30,281 nucleotides of DNA from JBBKWQ01 sp037969115. Its GTDB lineage: Bacteria; Actinomycetota; Acidimicrobiia; Acidimicrobiales; Ilumatobacteraceae. Location: positions 1-30,281 of the forward strand of contig JBBKWQ010000320.1 of assembly GCA_037969115.1 (NCBI GenBank), in the 5' to 3' direction. Within the stretch, counting starts at the first letter, position 1, and each line of letters begins with the position of its first letter. The notes below the pieces were generated by a model, which worked only from the letters and a program-made list of their open reading frames with translations, was not told the origin of the DNA and searched no databases. Below, piece by piece: positions 13,126 through 21,250 of the stretch. The position numbers and the translations under genes were made by a program.

Positions 13126-14577
13126 ATGCGGGGTACCACGCACCGTGGCGACACGGCAGGAGACGACACGGCGTTGGACGCCGCCGAGCGAACCGGGCCC
13201 GTCCGGGCGGCGCACGCCGAACCGTTCCCGCCGATCATCGAGTCGATGGTGTCCCGAGCCGGCCGACCGCTCGGTTGGCTCTGGGACCACGGTTTCCGGT
13301 TCATCCTCGTGCTCGATGCCATCGCCCTGTTCGGGTCGATGGCGCTGATCAACCTGTTGCGATTCGGCACCGACTGGCCCACGTATCCGACGAGTTACTA
13401 CTGGATCGGATTCTCGCTGGCGACGCTGATCCACCTGCTCGTCGGATACTTCGCCGGGCTCTACGAGCGCGAGGCGCGACTCGGCTACCGGCCGTGGCTC
13501 CCGCGGATCGTCACGGCCACTGCGATCAGCGTGGCCTTCGACGGACTCGCGACCTTGTTGACAGGCCGCTACCTGATGCCACGCTTCAACCTCGCACTGC
13601 TCCTCGTGGGGGCCTCACTGGCGCTCACGTTCAACCGAACGATCAGCCGAAATCTGGCGAACCGTCGGCGCGGACCTTCACGGGTACTGCTCGTCGGCAA
13701 CGAGCAGGCAGTGAGCACGGCTCGACGGCACTTCGCGGAATCCGAGCGGGCGGCAGTCGTCGTTGCCACCGCATCGCAGACCACGGGCCTGTTCAACATC
13801 GTCAACACCGAAGACGTCACCGACATCCTGCTCCTCGATCTCTCGGCATTCACCGAGGCGTTTCCCGAGCCGCTGACTGCGCTCGACCGCCAGGGCATCG
13901 GGGTCCACCAACGTGTCAGCGCAAAGGAAACTCTGCTCGGTCTGCAATCAGTTCGCCAGATCGCCGGGATGCCATTCACGAAGATGCGAACCCACGCCAT
14001 GGCGTCGCACCAGCTCCGGCTGAAGCGCTACTTCGACCTCACTCTGTTGATCGTGACGATGCCGATCTGGCTCGTCGCGGTCGGCGCTCTTGCGTTGTAC
14101 GTTCGCATTCGTGTCGGTTCGCCGGTGTTGTACCGCCAGACCCGCGTCGGAAGGGGTGGCCAACTCTTCACCGTGCTGAAGTACCGCACGATGGTCCGCA
14201 ATGCCGAGCGAGCAGGCCCCCAGATCTCGACCAAGGAAGACGGCCGCGTGATCCGCGGCATGGCCTGGATGCGCTCATCGCGGGCCGACGAGCTCCCGCA
14301 GTTGTTGAACATCCTCAAGGGCGAGATGTCGCTGGTCGGCCCGCGTCCGGAGCGTCCCGAGATGATCGCCGAGATCGAGCGCTCGGTTGCCGGCTACTCG
14401 CGGCGTCACGAGCTTCCTCCAGGCCTCACCGGTTTCGCCCAGGTACAGGGCAGATACGACACCGATGCCGACTACAAGCTCGGCTACGACCTCCAGTACC
14501 TCGTCAACTGGTCGCTCATGCTCGACGTGCAGATCCTCGTGCGCACGGTGTGGGTCGTGCTGAGCCGTCGAGTCTGA
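13126..14577 (+). CDS. Polyprenyl-phosphate sugar-1-phosphate transferase (WbaP/WcaJ type), chain initiation
   Basis: 483 residues. Four hydrophobic helices lie at about 57-80, 91-111, 126-145 and 153-170, followed by a degenerate cytoplasmic domain (SRVLLVGNEQ at 185-193, lacking a complete GxGxxG nucleotide motif). The catalytic bacterial sugar transferase domain runs from about 299: KRYFDLTLLIV membrane-entry helix, VGSPVLYRQTRVGRGG, LKYRTM at 351-356, the catalytic Asp-Glu dyad D388-E389 in SRADELPQLLN, and SLVGPRPERP at 402-411. It moves hexose- or HexNAc-1-phosphate from a UDP-sugar to undecaprenyl phosphate and so starts the repeat unit on the inner membrane. It heads a plus-strand unit with an ExoA-like GT2 two bases behind. 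The first sugar cannot be predicted from sequence alone. Confidence 0.93.
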   Translation: MRGTTHRGDTAGDDTALDAAERTGPVRAAHAEPFPPIIESMVSRAGRPLGWLWDHGFRFILVLDAIALFGSMALINLLRFGTDWPTYPTSYYWIGFSLATLIHLLVGYFAGLYEREARLGYRPWLPRIVTATAISVAFDGLATLLTGRYLMPRFNLALLLVGASLALTFNRTISRNLANRRRGPSRVLLVGNEQAVSTARRHFAESERAAVVVATASQTTGLFNIVNTEDVTDILLLDLSAFTEAFPEPLTALDRQGIGVHQRVSAKETLLGLQSVRQIAGMPFTKMRTHAMASHQLRLKRYFDLTLLIVTMPIWLVAVGALALYVRIRVGSPVLYRQTRVGRGGQLFTVLKYRTMVRNAERAGPQISTKEDGRVIRGMAWMRSSRADELPQLLNILKGEMSLVGPRPERPEMIAEIERSVAGYSRRHELPPGLTGFAQVQGRYDTDADYKLGYDLQYLVNWSLMLDVQILVRTVWVVLSRRV

Positions 14578-14579
14578 GT

Positions 14580-15584
14580 GTGCCTGACCCGGCGGTTCGA
14601 AACGAACTCGAACGCTGGCCGACGGTCTCGGTCGTGCTGCCGATCCGGAATGAGGCGGCTCACCTCGAAGGGGCCGTTCGAGCCGTGCTCGATCAGGAGT
14701 ATCCGCGGCCGTTCGACGTGTGCCTCGCCGTCGGCCCATCGGACGATGGCACCGAGGCAATCGCTCGGCGCATCGCCGCGTCCGACCACCGGGTCGTAGT
14801 CGTCCCCAATGAATCCGGTCGAACCCCAGCGGGTCTGAACGCCGCCATTCGGGCCACCCGAGGTGACGTCGTCGTTCGTGTCGATGGTCATTCACACCTC
14901 TCGCCCGGATACATCAGGAGGGCGGTCGAGACGCTCGAACACTCGCAAGCCGTGAACGTCGGTGGCGTCCAGCGTGCAGTCGGGCGCACTCCGTTCGAAC
15001 GTGCCGTGGCGATCGCGATGATGTCGTGGCTGGGAACCGGTGGGGCTCGCTTCCACGTGGGCGGAAGGGCTGGCCCCGTCGACACGGTGTATCTCGGCGC
15101 CTTTCGACGTACCGCTGGCGATGCGGTCGGGTGGTTCGACGAAACGCTGATCCGGAATCAGGACTACGAGCTCAATATTCGTCTGCGGTCGAACGGCGGA
15201 GTCGTCTGGTTCGAACCGTCGATGTGGACCGAGTACCGACCCCGAAGCTCGTTCAAGACACTGTCACGGCAGTACTTCGAGTACGGCTGGTGGAAGCAGC
15301 AGGTCCTGCGCCAACACCCGGGCTCGGCCAAAGCACGACAACTCGCCCCGCCCATGGCTCTGTTGGCGTTGGCCTGCGCACTGATCTCACCAAAACGGCG
15401 GGCGGCGCTGGTGGTGGGCTCAGCCATCTACGGGTTCGCATTGACGGTTTCGACGATCCGGTGCTCGGCCCCGCCCACGGTACGGGCACGGCTGCCGCTG
15501 GTGATCGGGTGCATGCATATATCGTGGGCGGCCGGCTTCCTCATCGGCGGTGCCCGCTCGGCGATCGACCGCCTTCGAGCCTGA
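14580..15584 (+). CDS. ExoA-like membrane-attached GT2 glycosyltransferase
   Basis: 334 residues from the GTG at 14580, two bases after the previous stop, so translationally coupled. The frame is open far upstream, but that part is a shadow of the sugar transferase gene. Motifs: SVVLPIRNEAAHLEGAV at 17-33, GPSDDGTEAIA at 52-62, GRTPAGLNAAI at 80-90, VDGHSHLSPGYI at 101-112 (the DXD position reads DGH), and NQDYELNIRLR at 193-203 as the catalytic-base block. Next come YRPRSSFKTLSRQYFEYGWWK and two to three C-terminal hydrophobic segments from about 258. This order matches ExoA, the succinoglycan beta-1,3-glucosyltransferase. It likely adds the second sugar to the lipid-linked primer made by its neighbour; the actual sugar is not known. 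Confidence 0.88.
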   Translation: MPDPAVRNELERWPTVSVVLPIRNEAAHLEGAVRAVLDQEYPRPFDVCLAVGPSDDGTEAIARRIAASDHRVVVVPNESGRTPAGLNAAIRATRGDVVVRVDGHSHLSPGYIRRAVETLEHSQAVNVGGVQRAVGRTPFERAVAIAMMSWLGTGGARFHVGGRAGPVDTVYLGAFRRTAGDAVGWFDETLIRNQDYELNIRLRSNGGVVWFEPSMWTEYRPRSSFKTLSRQYFEYGWWKQQVLRQHPGSAKARQLAPPMALLALACALISPKRRAALVVGSAIYGFALTVSTIRCSAPPTVRARLPLVIGCMHISWAAGFLIGGARSAIDRLRA

Positions 15585-15650
15585 AACGCTCACAACCTAC
15601 GGCCCTGCGTTCAGCAAACCAGCCAACGACCGACATCGGGTGCGCCCCGG

Positions 15651-15656
15651 TATGAT
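15651..15656 (+). promoter_or_regulatory. Good -10 (TATGAT) upstream of a small ORF and the second exporter
   Basis: TATGAT is the closest match to a consensus -10 noticed in the gaps of this window. It lies 9 bases before the GTG at 15666 of a possible small ORF and 151 bases before the permease ATG at 15807. No convincing -35 is seen 16-18 bases upstream. Confidence 0.5.
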
Positions 15657-15665
15657 CCCTCCACT

Positions 15666-15794
15666 GTGACCGAGGCCAGTATCCAACGACGGTCGGACGC
15701 GCCGATCGACGGCACCGAGGTTGGCGCACCGATCCGAGACCAGCGCAGCGGACCCACTCGGGAGCGAGCGACGTCTCCCGGTACGACTCGGTAG
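15666..15794 (+). CDS. Possible 42-residue ORF of unknown function
   Basis: GTG start at 15666, stop TAG at 15792-15794. The product is polar and Arg-rich, without membrane segment, cysteines or recognisable motif (it begins VTEASIQRRSDAPIDG). Support is indirect: a strong TATGAT lies 9 bases before the start, the spacing seen at several real genes here, and the 222-base gap is by far the longest non-coding stretch in an otherwise gap-free region. It could be a small protein, a leader peptide for the exporter genes, or only the untranslated leader of the permease. The remaining gap (15585-15650) shows no structure I can name. Confidence 0.35.
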   Translation: MTEASIQRRSDAPIDGTEVGAPIRDQRSGPTRERATSPGTTR

Positions 15795-15797
15795 CAT
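15792..15797 (+). promoter_or_regulatory. Possible -10 (TAGCAT) for the second exporter
   Basis: TAGCAT lies 9 bases before the permease ATG at 15807 and overlaps the stop codon of the possible small ORF. Confidence 0.4.
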
Positions 15798-15806
15798 CGT
15801 TTGGCC

Positions 15807-16634
15807 ATGTCCTCCCCAACCGTGTACGAGGCGCATCGCAGCAGACTGCCGCCGCTGCGACCGTACGCCAGAAATCTTTGGGCTGGGCGGCATCTGGCGG
15901 TCGATCTCGCGCGAACCGAAGTGAAAGCAGAACATCAGAACACCGTGCTGGGCAGAGCGTGGCAGCTCCTCAGTCCGCTCCTCCTGGCCATGGCGTATCT
16001 CTTCCTCTTCGAGGTCATCGGCGGCGGCCGGCGTGGCATCGGCTTCCTCGCCTTCCTCCTCTCCGGCCTCTTCACGTTCTATTACACGCGCACGTCGCTC
16101 ATCCGCGGGTCGAACGCCGTCGTCGGTGGCGGGGCGCTCGTCACAAACACCAGGCTGCCGCGAGCCGTTCTGCCCGCTGCCGCAGTCATAGTTGCATTCC
16201 GCGCATTCATTCCATCGATCGTCGTCTACACCCCCTTTCATATCTGGGCCGATTTCCCCGTCACCCCGAGCATCGCTGCCATCGTGCCGCTGATCGCACT
16301 ACTCACCCTGTTCAACTACGGCCTGGCGCTGCTGTTCGCCGCGGCCAACGTCTACTTCCGTGACATCCGAAACGCGCTTCCCTTCTTCGTTCGGATCTGG
16401 CTGTACGTATCGCCTGTGCTGTACGCCACCGATGACGTGCCCGAGCGGCTCCGCCCGGTCATCTGGGCCAATCCAATGAGCCCGTTCCTCCAGTCCGTTC
16501 ACAACATCCTCGACGACGGCGCATGGCCCTCGGTGGGCCTTTGGTCAGCGATGGTGGCGTGGGCGGTCGGTGGGTTCGTCATCGGTGCCTTCGTCTTCGT
16601 CTGGAGGGAGCGTGAGTTCGCTGTCCGTCTCTGA
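15807..16634 (+). CDS. ABC-2 type polysaccharide/polyol-phosphate export permease (second exporter)
   Basis: 275 residues from the ATG at 15807; an in-frame TTG two codons upstream is less likely. A cytoplasmic N-terminus (LPPLRPYARNLWAGRHLAVDLARTEVKAEHQNT) leads to VLGRAWQLLSPLLLAMAYLFLF, the ABC-2 entry helix. Six hydrophobic segments follow, with LLFAAANVYFRDIRNALPFFVRIWLYVSPVLY and NPMSPF near the C-terminus as in Wzm, TagG and RfbA. It differs clearly from the permease at 9849, so this is a separate system and not a recent duplicate. It overlaps the ATPase gene that follows by 23 bases, so the two form an operon. Role: flipping a lipid-linked glycan or teichoic-acid-like polymer across the cytoplasmic membrane. 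Confidence 0.9.
   Translation: MSSPTVYEAHRSRLPPLRPYARNLWAGRHLAVDLARTEVKAEHQNTVLGRAWQLLSPLLLAMAYLFLFEVIGGGRRGIGFLAFLLSGLFTFYYTRTSLIRGSNAVVGGGALVTNTRLPRAVLPAAAVIVAFRAFIPSIVVYTPFHIWADFPVTPSIAAIVPLIALLTLFNYGLALLFAAANVYFRDIRNALPFFVRIWLYVSPVLYATDDVPERLRPVIWANPMSPFLQSVHNILDDGAWPSVGLWSAMVAWAVGGFVIGAFVFVWREREFAVRL
16603..16608 (+). promoter_or_regulatory. Shine-Dalgarno GGAGGG deciding the ATPase start
   Basis: GGAGGG lies 3 bases before the GTG at 16612, inside the end of the permease gene. It is one of the two strongest ribosome-binding sites found in the window and favours 16612 over the longer in-frame extension upstream. Confidence 0.6.
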
Positions 16635-17403
16635 ACCCGAATCCGTCATTCTCGTCGAGGACCTGTCCGTCACGTATCGGGCGAATGTCGACCGTGCCCC
16701 GACACTTCGCAATTTGGTGACGCGGCGCGACACCGGCCCGCGCACTCGGCTGATCGAAGCGCTCAAGGGTGTCGATCTGGAGATACAGCGAGGCACGGTG
16801 GTCGGGGTCATCGGTCACAACGGTGCCGGCAAGAGCACACTGATGAGGGCGATCTCGGGCATCATCCCGCCAACCAACGGTCGGGTGACGGTCTACGGCG
16901 AAGTCACTGCGATGTTGTCGCTGGGAATCGGTTTCCGACTCGACCTGTCCGGACGCGACAACATCCGCCTCGGCGGCCTGGCGACGGGGCTCGGCCGGGA
17001 CGAGATCGAACTCCTCACAGACGACATCATCGCCTTCGCCGAGCTGGAACAGTTCATCGACCTACCGATGCGCACCTACTCGTCCGGCATGCGCAGCCGA
17101 TTGGCCTTCGCCGTCACCACGCAGGCAAAGCCCGACATCCTGCTCATCGACGAAGCCCTCTCGGCAGGAGACGCCCGGTTCAAGGTCCGATCAAGTGCTC
17201 GAATCAAGGAACTGTGCGCCGGGTCTGCGACCGTGTTGATCGTCAGCCATGGCCTTGCAACGATCGAGCAGCTCTGCGACAAGGTGCTCTGGCTCGGGCA
17301 CGGTCAGGTGCTCGGCTTCGGTGATCCGAGCGACATCGTCGGTCAATACTCGGATGCGGTCGGAGTCAATCGTCGCGACAGCGCGACCCAAGAAGACGTC
17401 TAG
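16612..17403 (+). CDS. ABC transporter ATPase of polysaccharide/teichoic-acid export, short form
   Basis: 263 residues from the GTG at 16612. Walker A is GHNGAGKS at 68-75, the signature YSSGM at 156-160, Walker B LLIDE at 177-181 and the H-loop His213 in IVSHG. An extended N-terminal loop before the core (about 21-48, RANVDRAPTLRNLVTRRD) and TAMLSLGIGFRLDLSGRDNI place it in the Wzt/TagH/RfbE branch. Unlike the ATPase at 8521-9729 it ends soon after the core, with no C-terminal carbohydrate-binding domain, so it should export without reading a chain-end modification. It pairs with the overlapping permease gene. Its last base pairs share a CTAG with the stop of the convergent GT4 gene. Confidence 0.92.
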   Translation: MSSLSVSEPESVILVEDLSVTYRANVDRAPTLRNLVTRRDTGPRTRLIEALKGVDLEIQRGTVVGVIGHNGAGKSTLMRAISGIIPPTNGRVTVYGEVTAMLSLGIGFRLDLSGRDNIRLGGLATGLGRDEIELLTDDIIAFAELEQFIDLPMRTYSSGMRSRLAFAVTTQAKPDILLIDEALSAGDARFKVRSSARIKELCAGSATVLIVSHGLATIEQLCDKVLWLGHGQVLGFGDPSDIVGQYSDAVGVNRRDSATQEDV

Positions 17404-18569
17404 CCCGTCGACGTCTGACCGATCTCGCTCGACTCGCCGGACTGGCCGCTCGTGGGCAGCGCCCACGAACGCAGGATCCGTTCGAAGTCGGCTCCGTCGC
17501 GCGTCCAGTCGTGATTCTCCTGGACCCAGCGGTGACCCCTCCGACCCTCGCTGACCTGGCGTTCGGGGTCATCCGCATACGCGTTGATCGACTCGACGAC
17601 ACCGCCGACGTCGCCGAACTCGACAACGGTGCCGGCCGACGCCTCCGAAATCGCCCCTACCGCTAGCGGCAGGGGTGTTGAGATCACGGGTAGAGCGTGA
17701 GCGAAGTACTCGAATACCTTCGTCGGCATCGAGCGCTCGAAGTTCGGGAGATCGTGCAGCAAACACAGCCCGACAGTCGCGCGTGACAACTCGATGAGTG
17801 CCTCGGGGTTGGGAAGCGGACCGAGCCACTCGACATCCCCTCGGGCATGGGCCTCTTCGAGTTCCCGTCGAACCTCGGCATCCGGGGCTCCGACCAGGCG
17901 TACGACAGCCAGCCCCTTGACCCGCCGGCCCACCTCGATCAGCTCACGCAGACCACGCGACACCGAAATCCGTCCGAGATACAGCGCAACCGGCGGCTCC
18001 TCGACGCTGTTGGCCGCGATCAGTTCCGGCACGACCGCTGTGTTGGGCACGACCGGCCACGGACCGAGCCGCTCGGCGTACGAGTGCTCGGCCAACAACA
18101 GTTTCGTCCGGCGGCGAACCAACCATTCGACGCCGCTGGTGACCGCTCCTGCTGCCAAGCGCAGCTGAGCCGGAATCCAGTCCCGGTCGACAACGCTGGC
18201 GGCCAGGTCTTCGTGGACGTCCCACACGATCGGCGCACGGGGAAACGCGAGCTTCACCGGAAGGACTGCTTCCAGATCGTGCACCAGGATCAGGTGGAAC
18301 GACCCACGGGCGGAGCGGACGGCCCGCCAAGCGGCGAGCCAGCTCCCGACCCTGCGTCTCCCAGCGGCACGGCGGATCACCTGTCGTGTGAATCCGCTTG
18401 GCAGATCCGTGACCGGTTCGGGGGCGACCAGCGTGCCCGTCCATCCGCCCCTCGCGAGCGCTCCGACCTGGCGGAACACGATCCGGGCGTCGTCTCCGCG
18501 ATGACTGACGGTGACGATCTGTACCCTCGGCGCCGCGGTGTGGGCAACGTGCCGCCCGTCGGAGCTCAC
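17400..18569 (-). CDS. GT4 glycosyltransferase
   Basis: 389 residues, GTG start at 18569 overlapping the TGA of the dehydrogenase gene (GTGA). It is a GT-B protein: VQIVTVSHRGDDARI at 16-30 is the first strand and loop, VWDVHEDLAASV follows, then ALYLGRISVSRGLRELIE in the donor half. The donor-binding block NFERSMPTKVFEYFAHALPVI begins at 276, with E278 and E287 standing for the EX7E pair (here with eight residues between) and PTK before it. This variant is common in GT4 enzymes of surface polysaccharide clusters. A Ser/Gly-rich tail ends the protein. Being coupled to a nucleotide-sugar 6-dehydrogenase, it may use the uronic acid sugar that enzyme makes, but this is inference. Confidence 0.87.
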   Translation of the reverse strand: MSSDGRHVAHTAAPRVQIVTVSHRGDDARIVFRQVGALARGGWTGTLVAPEPVTDLPSGFTRQVIRRAAGRRRVGSWLAAWRAVRSARGSFHLILVHDLEAVLPVKLAFPRAPIVWDVHEDLAASVVDRDWIPAQLRLAAGAVTSGVEWLVRRRTKLLLAEHSYAERLGPWPVVPNTAVVPELIAANSVEEPPVALYLGRISVSRGLRELIEVGRRVKGLAVVRLVGAPDAEVRRELEEAHARGDVEWLGPLPNPEALIELSRATVGLCLLHDLPNFERSMPTKVFEYFAHALPVISTPLPLAVGAISEASAGTVVEFGDVGGVVESINAYADDPERQVSEGRRGHRWVQENHDWTRDGADFERILRSWALPTSGQSGESSEIGQTSTG

Positions 18570-19834
18570 AACCTGACGACACCTTCACCCGTCAATCGAC
18601 CCCGCGTGTCGAAGACCAGCGAAGCCGCATCGACGATCGCGGGAAGATCGAACGCGTCGTGATGCTGGAGAACCAGGACGGCATCTGCGTCGCGCGCCTC
18701 GCGTAACACGTCGTCGCCCACCATCGTCAGCGGAGTGCCGTCGATGGAGAACGTTTCCACATAGGGATCGCACGCGACGACGTCGACGTGGAGCGCTCTG
18801 AGCGCCCGGATCACGGGTGTCGCGGGCGTTTCGCGATCGTCGGCGATGTTCGCCTTGTAGGTGAGACCGAGCACCAGCACTCGAGACCCATTCATCGGCT
18901 TTCGGGCCTCGTTGAGCGCCAACTGGAGCCGAGCGACGACGTACGACGGCATCCGGTTGCTGATCTCCTGTGCCAGTTCGACGAAGCGGAACTGATAGCC
19001 CAAGGTGCGCACTTGGTACGACAGGTAGTTCGGGTCGATCGGAATGCAGTGTCCGCCGACACCTGGGCCCGGATAGAAGGCCTGGAATCCGAACGGCTTC
19101 GAGCTCGCCGCGTCGATCGCCGCCCACACGTCGACCCCCAGATCGTGACAGAACACGGCGATTTCGTTGACGAGCGCAATGTTCACGTGCCGATACGTGT
19201 TCTCGAGCAGTTTCGCGAGTTCAGCCTCTCGCGGGCCCTTCGTCGGGACGACGGTGTCGACGAGGCGTGTGTAGAAATCTACGGTCCGCTGGGTGCACGC
19301 CGGCGTGAGACCGCCGACGACTTTGGGTGTGTTGCGGAGCGTGAACGTCGGGTTGCCCGGATCGATACGTTCGGGCGAGAACGCCAGAGCGAAGTCGACG
19401 CCGGCGGTCAACCCACTCTCTTCGAGAATCTCGCGCACTGGACCATCGGTCGTGCCCGGATAGGTGGTTGACTCCAGGACCACGAGCATCCCCGCATGGA
19501 GATGGTCACGGATCGCACCGGCTGCGGCGTACACGGCACCGAGGTCGGGTGACTGGTCGGCGTTCAGAGGAGTCGGCACGCAGATGATGACCGTGTCACA
19601 GTCGGCGATCACGGCACCGTCGGTGGTCGCCGAGAAACCTGCGTCCAACATCTCGGTGACGTCTGCGTCGCTGATGTCGTCGACATGTGACAGTCCATCG
19701 TTCAGCCTGGTCACGATGCGCTCACTGAGATCGAGTCCTGTGCAGCGGTATCCGGAACGTGTCGCTTCGAGGGCCAACGGAAGCCCGACGTAGCCGAGTC
19801 CGATGACGACCAAGTGTTCGGTTTGTTCTGGCAT
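18566..19834 (-). CDS. Nucleotide-sugar 6-dehydrogenase (UDP-HexNAc / WecC-WbpA type)
   Basis: 422 residues, ATG start at 19834 with GAAGGG (minus strand, 19846-19841) six bases upstream. NAD-binding Rossmann motif GLGYVGLPLAL at 12-22. Catalytic residues are visible: Glu155 in SPER, Lys208 in LAKLLENTYRHVNIA, and Cys263 in PGPGVGGHCIPIDPNYLS. The last block reads GGHCIPIDP, as in WecC, WbpA and TviB (UDP-ManNAc or UDP-GlcNAc dehydrogenases), and differs from the GGxCFPKD of UDP-glucose dehydrogenases. It oxidises C6 of a UDP-sugar to the uronic acid with two NAD+. No UDP-GlcNAc 2-epimerase (WecB) is in the window, so ManNAcA versus GlcNAcA cannot be decided. It heads a unit continuing into the GT4 gene. 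Confidence 0.92.
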   Translation of the reverse strand: MPEQTEHLVVIGLGYVGLPLALEATRSGYRCTGLDLSERIVTRLNDGLSHVDDISDADVTEMLDAGFSATTDGAVIADCDTVIICVPTPLNADQSPDLGAVYAAAGAIRDHLHAGMLVVLESTTYPGTTDGPVREILEESGLTAGVDFALAFSPERIDPGNPTFTLRNTPKVVGGLTPACTQRTVDFYTRLVDTVVPTKGPREAELAKLLENTYRHVNIALVNEIAVFCHDLGVDVWAAIDAASSKPFGFQAFYPGPGVGGHCIPIDPNYLSYQVRTLGYQFRFVELAQEISNRMPSYVVARLQLALNEARKPMNGSRVLVLGLTYKANIADDRETPATPVIRALRALHVDVVACDPYVETFSIDGTPLTMVGDDVLREARDADAVLVLQHHDAFDLPAIVDAASLVFDTRGRLTGEGVVRL

Positions 19835-19840
19835 GGATGA

Positions 19841-19846
19841 CCCTTC
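19841..19846 (-). promoter_or_regulatory. Shine-Dalgarno GAAGGG of the dehydrogenase gene
   Basis: On the minus strand GAAGGG lies six bases before the ATG at 19834, in the 30-base gap after the membrane-anchored methyltransferase gene. No promoter-like element is evident there, so the dehydrogenase is probably co-transcribed with the genes upstream. Confidence 0.5.
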
Positions 19847-19864
19847 GTCGATGACCGAGAGACG

Positions 19865-21250
19865 CTATCTCGTCGAGTGCTCGATCGGGCCCGCCGTGGA
19901 TCGATCGAAACGCAATACCAGCGCCGCACGTTCGACCGGCAGCTTGGTCGCCGACGACATGCCCTGGCGCTGTGACCAACGTTCGACGGCAAGCTGTTCG
20001 GCCTCGCGCCGACCATCGTCCATCATGATGATGGCGCGGTCGGCAAGAAGCGCCTCGACCACCGGCAACGCCGGGTATCGCGCCTGCGGACCGGTTGCCT
20101 CGGGCGGTCCGTCGACGAACAGGAGGTCGATCTCGGACGGAAGACTCAGCGAGCTGACGTCGTACCAGCGCAGCATTTCGCCCTCGATGTCGACGACGCT
20201 GATCGGCGCCTCGAGCACAGTGGCTCGATGCTCTACTCCGTATGCGGCCAACAGATTCCGCGTCGCCTCCAAATGGCCGGGGTCGTGCTCGATCGCCGTG
20301 ACGTGCCCAACGCCGACACGGTCGAGGGCGAGCGCCATGAGCACCGTCGACGTTCCCGAACCGGTTTCGAGAATGTTGGTCGCTTGTCCCGAGAGAATCG
20401 ACTCGACGAGGTGGACTGCCAGATCCGGGGAAACCGCCCATCCCCTCATTGGCGGGAGCCCCTTCGGGGGATCGAGCAACGTGTAGAGCCTGGCCAGCGC
20501 CTCGCCCTGATGGTAGATGTCATCGAGGTAGCCCGAGATGTGGCGTTTCACGTGATCGGACTGCCGCGTGATCGAGTTCACCACGTTCCGCTCGTGCTCG
20601 GTAGCTTCCAGAAGCCGCTCGCGGAGCCGGGCATCCGCCTGGACCAGGGCGCGTACAGCATGGCCTCCGAACACGTCGATCTCCGGTGACTCCAAGTTGA
20701 GTCGTCTCGGTGATTCTTCCGCGCCCGCCGGCCAGAACACCACCGACGACGCCGAGTGCTCGACAGCCAGGCGGAGGAGCCTGTCGAGCGCGAGCGCCAG
20801 GCCCGCCGACGGATCGTCGCTGGACTGGATGAATTCGACTGCAACATGTCGAGCGGAGACCACGACAATGTCTGGCCGGTCTGTGACCACCACGAGTCGA
20901 CCACGTTCTGACGCCTCGGCGAAACGAATCGCCGAGTCGGCCGCAGCACCCATCGCGAGCACCAACGCCACGTCGTCGTTCCCGCTGCGGGATGGGCTGA
21001 CCACCGAGCTGAAACCTTTGGTGCGCTGGCTGGACATGCGAGCGTAGTTGTGGGTCGAGCGCAACATCCGGATGACCGAACGTGCCACGACGATTACGAC
21101 GACCGCCGCCAGGAACAGACCGATAGCGGCGAAGCAAGCGGCAAGGACGAGCAGCCACGCCGTTTCGGTGACCGCACCGGCCACAGCACACCCGACGGCG
21201 ACGATCATCGTCGACGCCACGGCAGGAATCAGTTTCTTGATGCTCGTCAT
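19865..21250 (-). CDS. Membrane-anchored SAM methyltransferase with an N-terminal domain of unknown function
   Basis: 461 residues, ATG start overlapping the stop of the upstream gene (ATGA). Two hydrophobic helices at about 8-28 and 31-57 anchor it. Residues 93-175 form an alpha/beta domain with RLVVVTDRPDIVVV at 118-131, VEFIQSSDDP and VVFWPAG; the same module appears in the small protein encoded just upstream. A helical segment (about 205-260) leads to a class I methyltransferase of the Methyltransf_24 kind: NILETGSGTSTVLMALAL at 292-309, VTAIEHDPGHLEATRNLL, and EIDLLFVDGPPEATGP at 373-388, with IIMMDDG near the end. This family acts on sugars, antibiotics and other small molecules. In this context it probably methylates a glycan at the inner face of the membrane. 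The N-terminal domain may bind a partner. Confidence 0.8.
   Translation of the reverse strand: MTSIKKLIPAVASTMIVAVGCAVAGAVTETAWLLVLAACFAAIGLFLAAVVVIVVARSVIRMLRSTHNYARMSSQRTKGFSSVVSPSRSGNDDVALVLAMGAAADSAIRFAEASERGRLVVVTDRPDIVVVSARHVAVEFIQSSDDPSAGLALALDRLLRLAVEHSASSVVFWPAGAEESPRRLNLESPEIDVFGGHAVRALVQADARLRERLLEATEHERNVVNSITRQSDHVKRHISGYLDDIYHQGEALARLYTLLDPPKGLPPMRGWAVSPDLAVHLVESILSGQATNILETGSGTSTVLMALALDRVGVGHVTAIEHDPGHLEATRNLLAAYGVEHRATVLEAPISVVDIEGEMLRWYDVSSLSLPSEIDLLFVDGPPEATGPQARYPALPVVEALLADRAIIMMDDGRREAEQLAVERWSQRQGMSSATKLPVERAALVLRFDRSTAGPIEHSTR

Noticed and set aside
13275..14579. Long in-frame upstream extension of the ExoA-like GT2
   Set aside because: The extension is the +2 frame of the sugar transferase gene and has shadow composition. 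The real GT2 begins at the GTG at 14580.
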